Origin: Nodularia sp034931045 | GTDB taxonomy: Bacteria; Cyanobacteriota; Cyanobacteriia; Cyanobacteriales; Nostocaceae | DNA length: 64,000 nucleotides | Reading direction: 5' to 3' | Assembly: GCF_034931045.1 (NCBI RefSeq) | Contig: NZ_JAYGHH010000021.1 | Location: 10,721 to 74,720 of the forward strand | Part shown: piece after piece, positions 54,281 through 61,455 of the stretch | Position numbering within the stretch: the first letter of the stretch is position 1 | How the letters are laid out: each line of letters begins with the position of its first letter | Position numbers and translations under genes: made by a program | The notes under the pieces: model-generated | Database searches by the model: none | What the model was told of the DNA's origin: nothing | Seen by the model: only the letters and a program-made list of their open reading frames with translations

Positions 54281-54939
54281 ATAATCCACTTTCATTAAAG
54301 CAAAAATTACAAGCTTCCCTAGAGGAGATGCAAACCAAAAGCAATCTCATTTCTCCTCTCACCGATTTGAAGCTAGATAAAACCTCAGCCGCAGAAATCG
54401 CCCAATTAACGACGGAACTAGAAAGTTGTAATCCTCACCCCCAACCACTCTTAAATGCTATTTCTCTACTCAATGGTGCTTGGAAATTGTTATACTCCAC
54501 AGCTAGAGAAATCCGCTCTTTAGATTCCCTACCATTAGGATTACAATTGGGTGAAGTTTATCAAGTAATTGATGTTACCAATACACTATTTTTTAACTTG
54601 GCTTTTGTGAAACATCCTCTGGGAATAGTTTCAGGATATGTGAAAGTAACAGCTAGTTTTGCACCAGCCACAGATAATTTATCACCTTTACCGAATCAAC
54701 GCATTAATGTAAATTTTAATAAACGCTATCTATCCATTCAAAAAATATTTGGCTTTGACACTCCCCAACTTAACCCATTTAAAGTAGTTCCTGCTAATGG
54801 TCCCCAAGGTAGAGTCCCTACTCTTGATATTACTTATTTAGATGAAAATTTCCGAATTGGACGCGGCGGAGATGGTAGTTTATTCATTTTGAGTAAAGCT
54901 GATAATTTATCTGAAAATTTTACCCATCTTGAGGATTAA
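54277..54939 (+). CDS. Fibrillin/PAP (plastid-lipid-associated) family protein
   Basis: The 220-residue protein has the PAP-fibrillin fold: NGAWKLLYSTAREIRSLDSL (the W-L-Y-S-T core), LGEVYQVIDV and PTLDITYLDENFRIGRGGDG (the D-R-x-G-x-G end motif) with the lipocalin-like barrel. In cyanobacteria and plastids these bind lipids at thylakoids and plastoglobules. It starts at TTG in the four-base overlap with ddpX. Its last 20 bases overlap the convergent tspO-like gene. Confidence 0.87.
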   Translation: MNNPLSLKQKLQASLEEMQTKSNLISPLTDLKLDKTSAAEIAQLTTELESCNPHPQPLLNAISLLNGAWKLLYSTAREIRSLDSLPLGLQLGEVYQVIDVTNTLFFNLAFVKHPLGIVSGYVKVTASFAPATDNLSPLPNQRINVNFNKRYLSIQKIFGFDTPQLNPFKVVPANGPQGRVPTLDITYLDENFRIGRGGDGSLFILSKADNLSENFTHLED

Positions 54940-55393
54940 GGCTAATCATTTTCCAAGTCGTATAAGTACCTATAGGACTCCATAACAAATAGGGAACTAA
55001 CAAAGCTACTGCGGAAATAGAAATAGGTAAAATGGCAAGTGTTAATATTAGACAAATCACCAAACCTGTACCGCCCAAAATTGTCCCTACCCGCAGACTA
55101 CGCAAGCGAAACATTACAGGTGTATAGGCGATAGTCGCTATTTCTAATAACAAATATAAACCCATGAATAACCAAGTTTTTGTAGTTCCTGGGTTACTTT
55201 CCCAAACAATATAAGCTGACCAAGCACCGCAAATAAAGATTACAGTCCAAATAATCGGAATCGCACCCTCAAAAGTTAACCATCTCGGTCTTTGTAAGCG
55301 TTTAAACCACTGGATACCACTTGGCGTAATCAAATTAGCCGCCAAAGCAATAACAAAAGCCACACCCCCAATTACCATCCACGATTTAATCAT
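54920..55393 (-). CDS. tspO: TspO/MBR family protein
   Basis: The 157-residue protein has five hydrophobic helices, RPRWLTFEGAIPIIWTVIFI in the region of the TspO motif and PYLLWSPIGTYTTWKM near the end. TspO proteins bind porphyrins, heme and other ligands in the membrane and modulate stress responses. The 3' end overlaps the fibrillin gene by 20 bases on the opposite strand. Confidence 0.82.
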   Translation of the reverse strand: MIKSWMVIGGVAFVIALAANLITPSGIQWFKRLQRPRWLTFEGAIPIIWTVIFICGAWSAYIVWESNPGTTKTWLFMGLYLLLEIATIAYTPVMFRLRSLRVGTILGGTGLVICLILTLAILPISISAVALLVPYLLWSPIGTYTTWKMISLNPQDG

Positions 55394-55609
55394 GCTGTTT
55401 ATTCTTTACCATTAGCTGCATATTCTTAAATATCATGCTTTATCGGAATATTATGTCAATTTTTGACTGATTTATCATCATCCTGGAGTTTGATAACTAT
55501 TTATTTCTTGCATCTATTCCTCAAGATTTTGCCGTAATTCGGTCTGTGGGTGGGTGCATGAGTTAGGGCAGTGCAAATATTATTTGTTATGGGGACAACT
55601 AAAATTAAT

Positions 55610-56200
55610 ATGGAACCAGAAACAGAAACGCGATCATCTCTAGCAACATCACATCATAATAGAAATAGAATACCTAAAATTGCCCATCAAATTCGTCTCA
55701 CAGGGTGGGTTATGTTGTGGGTGCAATTGTCATTAGCGCTGGTTTCTGGCTTATTGTTATTATTTGCTTCGACTGGTCGTAATTTTGCTAATCAACCGAA
55801 TCCAGGCTTAGGAATTGGTGTAATTTGGGCTATAATTGGGATTTTATTATTACTATTTAGCGTATTTTGGGATTTTCGTTACACCCGCATAGGTAGACGC
55901 TTAGGCAATATTAACCCAACTCTGCATCCTAGTAAAGCGGATACAACTAGAGCTATCCGCATGGGTATTCTGCTGAGTTTAATAGGAATACTCATCACCA
56001 TTTTAGGCGCAGGAATCAGCGTCAGTGTGTTAGTAGCAAAAGCTGTATCTCAACCCCCAGGAGTCGCAATTACTGACCCCAACAAGATTATTCGAGCGCT
56101 GGATGTATTTATAGTAGTAGCTAATATTAATGGTATTGCGGCTCATTTTATCGGTACTGTTGCTTCCATGTGGTTACTAGAAAAAGTGCATCAGCATTAA
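55610..56200 (+). CDS. DUF3611 membrane protein
   Basis: About 196 residues with four hydrophobic helices: GWVMLWVQLSLALVSGLLLL, IWAIIGILLLLFSVFWDFRY, GILLSLIGILITILGAGISV and VFIVVANINGIAAHFIGTVA, the DUF3611 layout of cyanobacteria and plastids. Function unknown. The ATG at 55610 is preferred over upstream in-frame GTG (55571) and ATG (55589) because cyanobacterial members start near this point. Confidence 0.82.
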   Translation: MEPETETRSSLATSHHNRNRIPKIAHQIRLTGWVMLWVQLSLALVSGLLLLFASTGRNFANQPNPGLGIGVIWAIIGILLLLFSVFWDFRYTRIGRRLGNINPTLHPSKADTTRAIRMGILLSLIGILITILGAGISVSVLVAKAVSQPPGVAITDPNKIIRALDVFIVVANINGIAAHFIGTVASMWLLEKVHQH

Positions 56201-56263
56201 AGAGGGTGTAGCAAGTAATATTAATGTAATGCAATATTTTTTGCTGGATGTGAGCAAAAATCA

Positions 56264-56899
56264 ATGACAATTCTCAATGCTAGTAATTTATCTCTAGAGA
56301 ATGTTCAGCGTCTGTTTGGCTTTCAAGAACAGTACAGTGAATCATTTTCTCACTTTTTATCCCTAGAACCTCTCCTAGAAGCAGAACACCAAGAACTTCT
56401 ACAAATTAGAGATGACTTTCAACGTTACCTGAAGTCTGGCAAAGTTTCGGAAGGACAGGTCAAATTTCTTGTACTTGCACCGTTGCTGAGATTAGCTGGC
56501 TTTTATCGCTATCCTATCGAGATTCGCCTAGAAGAAGATATTGCTGATATTGAGATTGAGGATGAAGATACCACCATTAAAGGCAGGATGGATATTTTAG
56601 CTATTAGTAAAGCTAAACCTACCAAATCTCAAGTATATTTCTGGATACTTTTAATTGAATCAAACAATAGTCAAATTGATATATCAACAGGCTTACCTCA
56701 ACTGCTCACCTACGCTTATAAAAATTTAAATAATCAAACATCTGTTTGGGGTTTAACAACTAATGGCAGAGCTTATCAGTTCGTTTATATTGAACAAGTT
56801 AATCCTCCCATTTATCATCTTTTGCCATTATTAAATTTTATGGAGCCTCCCCGTGCAGTTGAATTATTACAAGTTTTAAAAGCAATTTGTCAGATATAG
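56264..56899 (+). CDS. Orphan type I restriction HsdR_N-like (PD-(D/E)XK) protein
   Basis: The 211-residue protein matches the HsdR N-terminal nuclease fold: ADIEIEDEDTTIKGRMDILA supplies the catalytic Asp, and FWILLIESNNSQIDI occupies the ExK position, where the usual EAK reads ESN (lysine lost). QLLTYAYKNL and SVWGLTTNGRAYQFVYIE follow as in HsdR_N. No helicase domain, hsdM or hsdS is nearby. Nuclease activity may be lost. Cyanobacteria have many such orphan proteins. Confidence 0.75.
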   Translation: MTILNASNLSLENVQRLFGFQEQYSESFSHFLSLEPLLEAEHQELLQIRDDFQRYLKSGKVSEGQVKFLVLAPLLRLAGFYRYPIEIRLEEDIADIEIEDEDTTIKGRMDILAISKAKPTKSQVYFWILLIESNNSQIDISTGLPQLLTYAYKNLNNQTSVWGLTTNGRAYQFVYIEQVNPPIYHLLPLLNFMEPPRAVELLQVLKAICQI

Positions 56900-56930
56900 C
56901 AATCCTAAATAAGTTACTTATAGAAAAACG

Positions 56931-56991
56931 AACCACAGAGACACAGAGTACACTGAGACAAGAGGGTTTAAGAGAGTTTTTGCATAAGTCC
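56931..56991. repeat. Dispersed repeat with TGCATAAGTCCT end
   Basis: ACCACAGAGACACAGAGTAC onward to GAGAGTTTTTGCATAAGTCC resembles 3839-3949 and ends like MITE family B at 30944-31111. It fills part of the gap between the HsdR_N-like gene and the CRTISO-like pseudogene. Confidence 0.55.
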
Positions 56992-57075
56992 TAATAAAAT
57001 TTCCAAATCGCTAATTCTCACCTCCTCCTCTGGTGCGCCTCTGCGTGCCATAAAATCCCTTTCCCCTCCGCAACC

Positions 57076-58253
57076 CTAAAACTTCAAACCATCCAATAAC
57101 TTCCCCATTTCCTGCACATTCACCAAACTGTTAGCACACAAAATACCTGAAGCAGCTACCGCAGGGACACCAATTCCGGGCATAGTACTATCACCCACAC
57201 GATACAATCCTTTTATCGGTGTTTGCGTACCAGGAAACATCCCCTTACCCGCAACTATAGCCGGGCCATAAGTTCCCTGATATCGTCGTAAATAATGAGC
57301 ATGAGTTAACGGTGTCCCAATCAGTTCCAACACTACACGCTGGCGAATATCGGGGATAATTCGCTCTAAAGCCCGATATAAAGATTGGGCTTTTTCTTGT
57401 TTCCTGGCTTCATATCCATCATTTCGTTCCCATCCAGCATAAGGTTCTTTTGCTCGACATGACACCCCAAACGTAACTTACCACCCCAGCGTTCTAAACC
57501 CCGCACCAAAGCATTAACGATTGCACCACTTCCGCCTACAGGATATTCAACCCCGGCACGGGAGCGCTCACCTAACATAAAAGCTACCTCTGGCGCAATT
57601 GTGCTGTGTGCCTTTAAACCAGATAATAAAAAGCACTCCAGGTCAATGAGGCGACGTACCCAAGGGTCTTTGACTGTAGCATCCATGACATTGCCTACAG
57701 AAGACTGAACCAGGGGCAAATTAGGTAACATTTTCGCCAAAGAAGGCCAGTAACGTGTCATCAAGATTAAAATCACCTGCCAATCTGCTCTTAAAGCTAG
57801 AGTGGGAATACCTTTCATCCCTTCGTATAACCCTAATAAGCGTTCGGCAAACTGTTGGAATTCCTTAGCGCCTTGGGGCGTTATTTTATGTAGTTCATTA
57901 AGGTACTTTTCAGCATGGCTATAAACTGCAAAAATGGCTTCAGGAAAATGGTAGTGTCCTAATGGCTCATAGGGTATAACTTGGAGAGATTCGCCTAGAA
58001 CATCGAGAACTTGTTTGATAGGATTCAAGCTTTGTTTATCTGTCAAACCACAGTAAAAAGAGGGGCCAGAATCAAATTCAAATCCCCGTCGTCTAAAACT
58101 ATGGGCTGCACCACCGGGAATTGCGTGGCTTTCACACACAATCACTTGCTTACCATAACGAGCAAGTAAACCCGCAGCGCATAACCCGCCAATACCGCTA
58201 CCAATCACGATGATTTTACTTTGATACTGCTGAGTATTGAGTGCTGAGTTCAT
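57076..58253 (-). pseudogene. CRTISO/phytoene-desaturase-like FAD oxidoreductase, broken by an internal deletion
   Basis: The 5' part (58253 down to about 57450) encodes a Rossmann FAD-binding motif IIVIGSGIGGLCAAGLLARY and continues to GGKLRLGCHVEQ; then the frame shifts and stops near 57366. The 3' part (57465-57076, other frame) resumes with EPYAGWERNDGYEARKQEKA and ends with GLYRVGDSTMPGIGVPAVAA. In full-length relatives (about 500 residues) roughly 100-150 residues lie between these two blocks. The deletion junction is near 57450-57460. The family isomerises or desaturates carotenoids. The gene is either a true pseudogene or an assembly collapse. Confidence 0.8.
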
Positions 58254-58258
58254 ATTTT

Positions 58259-58323
58259 AATGACTAATAACTAATGACTAATGACTAATGACTAATGACC
58301 AATAAGCAATGACCAATTACCAA
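58259..58323. repeat. Tandem heptanucleotide repeat (AATGACT/AATGACC) in a divergent promoter region
   Basis: Nearly the entire 69-base space between the CRTISO-like gene and the ABC ATPase gene is the 7-base unit AATGACT/AATGACC and degenerate copies. The last copy runs into the start codon ATG (58323). The same repeat occupies 60713-60930. No ribosome-binding site is visible for the ABC gene. Confidence 0.9.
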
Positions 58324-59105
58324 TGAATGAACCATTAATTGAACTAAAAGGAATTTCTAAGTCCTTTGGTAGTAATAAAGTTTTAGATAATGTGGATTTG
58401 ACGATTTACCGGGGGGAAGCAGTAGGAATTATTGGGCCTTCAGGAACTGGTAAATCAACGGTTTTACGAATTATTGCCGGATTAATGGCTCCTGATAGCG
58501 GAGAAATTTATATCCAAGGGGTACGGCGAAATGGGTTAATTGAGGACAGTACTGATCCGATTGGGATTGGGATGGTGTTTCAACAGGCGGCGTTATTTGA
58601 TTCGTTGACAGTGGATGAAAATGTGGGTTTTTTACTATATCAACATTCCAAGATACCGCCATCGCGTATTCAACAAATAGTTAAAGAAAAATTAGAAATG
58701 GTCGGTTTATCTGGAATTAGCCATCTCTATCCATCTGAACTATCCGGGGGAATGCGAAAACGGGTAAGTTTTGCCAGAGCGATTATCTCTAATCCTGATA
58801 ATCTCACAGAGGGGCCAGAAGTTTTACTATACGATGAACCCACAGCCGGACTAGACCCGATTGCCTCAACAGTCATAGAAGATTTAATTCGTCAATTGCA
58901 ATCGACTCAAGGAGTCTGTAGTACTTATGCCATTGTGACGCATCAAGATAGTACCATTCGCCGTACTGCTGATAGACTAGTGTTTCTTTATCAAGGTAAA
59001 GTGCAATGGCAAGGTACAGTTAGTGACATAGATAGCACAGAACATCCCTTGATTAGACAATTTATTAGTGGCAGTGTGGATGGTCCAATTCAGGTAGCTG
59101 GTTAA
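58323..59105 (+). CDS. ABC transporter ATPase, MlaF/Ttg2A type
   Basis: The 260-residue ATPase has Walker A GPSGTGKST, Q-loop, signature LSGGMRKRVSFARAI, Walker B VLLYDEPTAGLDP and an H-loop (IVTHQD). The LSGGMRKR form is typical of Mla/Ttg2/MCE transporter ATPases, which move lipids between membranes. The MCE protein gene follows 17 bases on; the permease (MlaE) is elsewhere, as usual in cyanobacteria. Translation may depend on the heptamer-filled leader. Confidence 0.9.
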   Translation: MNEPLIELKGISKSFGSNKVLDNVDLTIYRGEAVGIIGPSGTGKSTVLRIIAGLMAPDSGEIYIQGVRRNGLIEDSTDPIGIGMVFQQAALFDSLTVDENVGFLLYQHSKIPPSRIQQIVKEKLEMVGLSGISHLYPSELSGGMRKRVSFARAIISNPDNLTEGPEVLLYDEPTAGLDPIASTVIEDLIRQLQSTQGVCSTYAIVTHQDSTIRRTADRLVFLYQGKVQWQGTVSDIDSTEHPLIRQFISGSVDGPIQVAG

Positions 59106-59122
59106 GTGGATGGAGAAATAAT

Positions 59123-60607
59123 ATGCGAGATATCATAACAAACAGCTTTGCGTCTAAGCGCACATTAAGAGAAGGCTCAGTGGGGTTACTCATCCTCCTG
59201 GGTTTGGGTGCATTTATAATGATTGTCCTCTGGTTAAATAGATTTACATCAGGGAGCAATTCGTACAAATTTATGGTGGAATTTGCTAATGCTGGTGGTA
59301 TGCAACGAGGCGCACCAGTTCGTTATCGGGGTGTGAAAGTAGGCAATATTTCCAGAGTGAAAGCAGGGTCAAACGCCATAGAAGTGGAAATCGAAATTTT
59401 TCCAGCTGATTTGATGATTTCTAGTGATGTAGTAATTGAAGCTAATCAGAGTGGATTAATTAGTGAAAGTATTATCGACATTACACCCAAGAAATCTATA
59501 CCGACTGGGGAAGCGATCGCTAAACCCTTAGATAATAATTGTGATGATAGCTTGATTATTTGTCATGGTTCTCGGTTATCAGGTCAAATTGGCATCAGCA
59601 TTGATGAACTGATTCGCAAATCAACAGATTTAACCACTACATATAGTAACCCGGAATTTTACCAAAGACTAAATCGACTTCTAGAAAGCTCTACAGCAGC
59701 AGCCACTGGTGTTGCTTCTCTCACTCAAGATTTTCAAAATTTAAGCAAAAGCTTTCAACAACAAATAGGTACATTTTCCGCTACTGCTAATTCAGTCCAA
59801 CAATCCACAAATCAACTCACTACATCCGCTACTAAAACAGTAGATCAATTAGGTGCGACGGCAAGTGAATTTAGTTCCACAGCCAATCAAGCTAGTCGGT
59901 TATTGAGTAATCTAGATGAACTCGTCACCAGTAACCGGAGTTCTTTGGTTGGTACTTTGAACAATATTACCGAAATTAGCAACCAACTCCGGGTGACAGT
60001 CAGCAGCCTATCACCTGCTTTTGATCGACTAACCCAAGGCGAATTAATCAACAATTTAGAAAGCCTCTCAGCAAATGCAGCCCAAGCATCAGCCAATTTA
60101 CGTGATGCTTCTCAAGCTTTAAACAACCCTCAAAATTTAGTGTTAATGCAGCAAACCTTGGATTCAGCTAGGGTAACTTTTGAAAATACCCAAAAAATCA
60201 CCTCTGATTTAGATGAATTGACAGGTGATCCAGCTTTCCGAAAAAATCTGCTGCAATTGGTCAATGGTTTAAGTGGCTTGGTGTCTTCCACAGAACAGAT
60301 GCAGCAAGACGTAAAGGTAGCTGCTACTTTAGACTCCCTCAAAACAGCCGTTAGCCAACCTCCTGTTCAGCAACTACCTGTAAATAAACCAGTTGTTAAA
60401 CAGCCTCCTCTGAGTACACCTAAAATTGAGCTTCCAGCCCTCAAACCAACGCAACAAGCGCTGAATATCAAACCGACATCGGCTGTTGTAGATATTTTGG
60501 AACTCAACCCCCAACCAATTATTAATCCAGCAATTCCCGACTCATCCCAAGACAAGTTACTAAAACAGCTGCGGAAGTATGGAGAAGAAAGGAATTTGGA
60601 TGAATAA
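59123..60607 (+). CDS. MlaD/MCE-domain lipid transport protein
   Basis: The 494-residue protein has an N-terminal membrane helix (VGLLILLGLGAFIMIVLWLN), an MCE domain (about 48-125: FMVEFANAGGMQRGAPVRYR, then VKVGNISRV and ESIIDITP), a long Gln/Ser/Thr-rich coiled-coil region (about 160-410) and a Pro-rich tail. MCE proteins form periplasmic hexamers carrying lipids between inner and outer membranes. It is the partner of the ATPase just upstream, with 17 bases between them. Confidence 0.9.
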   Translation: MRDIITNSFASKRTLREGSVGLLILLGLGAFIMIVLWLNRFTSGSNSYKFMVEFANAGGMQRGAPVRYRGVKVGNISRVKAGSNAIEVEIEIFPADLMISSDVVIEANQSGLISESIIDITPKKSIPTGEAIAKPLDNNCDDSLIICHGSRLSGQIGISIDELIRKSTDLTTTYSNPEFYQRLNRLLESSTAAATGVASLTQDFQNLSKSFQQQIGTFSATANSVQQSTNQLTTSATKTVDQLGATASEFSSTANQASRLLSNLDELVTSNRSSLVGTLNNITEISNQLRVTVSSLSPAFDRLTQGELINNLESLSANAAQASANLRDASQALNNPQNLVLMQQTLDSARVTFENTQKITSDLDELTGDPAFRKNLLQLVNGLSGLVSSTEQMQQDVKVAATLDSLKTAVSQPPVQQLPVNKPVVKQPPLSTPKIELPALKPTQQALNIKPTSAVVDILELNPQPIINPAIPDSSQDKLLKQLRKYGEERNLDE

Positions 60608-60670
60608 GAATTAGATACATCACAAAAAAGACTGAGAAAATTTTTCGACCCAATGACCAAGGAGAAGAGG

Positions 60671-60699
60671 AACGGGGGCAGGGGGCAGGGTGCAGGGGA
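60671..60699. repeat. Short GGGGGCA heptamer array
   Basis: GGGGGCAGGGGGCAGGGTGC followed by AGGGG is the reverse complement of the CCCTGCC repeat at 18064-18174. It lies next to, but is different from, the AATGACY array. Confidence 0.7.
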
Positions 60700-60712
60700 G
60701 AATCAACTTCCC

Positions 60713-60930
60713 AATGACTAATGACTAATGACCAATGACCAATGACCAATGACTNNNNNNNNNNNNNNNNNNNNNNNNNNNNNNNNNNNNNNNNNNNNNN
60801 NNNNNNNNNNNNNNNNNNNNNNNNNNNNNNNNNNNNAATGACTAATGACCAATGACCAATGACCAATGACCAATGACTAATGACCAATGACCAATGACCA
60901 ATGACTAATGACCAATGACCAATGACTAAT
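60713..60930. repeat. Tandem heptanucleotide repeat (AATGACY), interrupted by a gap
   Basis: AATGACT/AATGACC units repeat for at least 215 bases, with 82 N (60755-60836) in the middle. The minus-strand frame over it encodes a false SLVIGHW-type repeat. The last unit overlaps the stop codon of the DUF3288 gene. Confidence 0.95.
60755..60836. other. Assembly gap (82 N) inside the heptamer array
   Basis: Gap sits entirely within the repeat, so true copy number is unknown. Confidence 1.
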
Positions 60931-61222
60931 TCCAATCTTGCTCTTCTTTTTTGCCACGACTTTGATAAACTCCGCCAATATCGTGCATCTGGCGAGTTTT
61001 TTCAAAAAGTTCGGCCTCCGTCAAACCCCACTGCTGCAAAATTTGATCCAGGTCTTTTTGGATGTCTCTCGCCCCTGGAAAACCTTGATAACGAATTCTT
61101 AATCTAGCTAATTCGGCTAAATTGTAGTTTGTTGCCTCTTGAGCGAGTAAAATATTAATTGAGGAGCGATCGCGGTTATAGAGAGGATGCTGTTGGTCTT
61201 TATTTCCGTGTAATTCAGACAT
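60926..61222 (-). CDS. DUF3288 family protein
   Basis: The 98-residue soluble protein starts MSELHGNKDQQHPLYNRDRS, with LLAQEATNYNLAELARLRIR and GAREIQ-like GARDIQKDLDQILQQWGLT, the conserved DUF3288 pattern of cyanobacteria. Function unknown. Its stop codon is contributed by the heptamer repeat (CTA at 60926-60928), so the last residues depend on the repeat boundary. Confidence 0.85.
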   Translation of the reverse strand: MSELHGNKDQQHPLYNRDRSSINILLAQEATNYNLAELARLRIRYQGFPGARDIQKDLDQILQQWGLTEAELFEKTRQMHDIGGVYQSRGKKEEQDWN

Positions 61223-61455
61223 GATTTATACCTATAGTTGGATTATTACTTCATCCCAAATCGAGATTTAATAGTCTTTCTATCCCGCCAAAATAAATCA
61301 TGACGGCAACCACACCTCACCCCATACGGCTCTCACCACTGCCATGTAACTTTAAATAAAGATACATTATCTTTAAGAAAATACAAAAAAGTTTAAATGA
61401 GGGTGAATATTTAGCTCACCCAAAGCCCAAAGCAGCAAGGGAGCAAGAACCCATT
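61223..61455. other. Divergent promoter region of DUF3288 and clpC
   Basis: About 230 bases between divergent genes. AAGCAGCAAGGGAGCAAG just before the clpC ATG contains the AGGGAG ribosome-binding site at 61438-61443. No repeats are recognised. Confidence 0.5.

Noticed and set aside
60522..60935. Minus-strand frame with SLVIGHW repeats
   Set aside because: It is the translation of the AATGACY tandem repeat and the assembly gap; a classic artefact.
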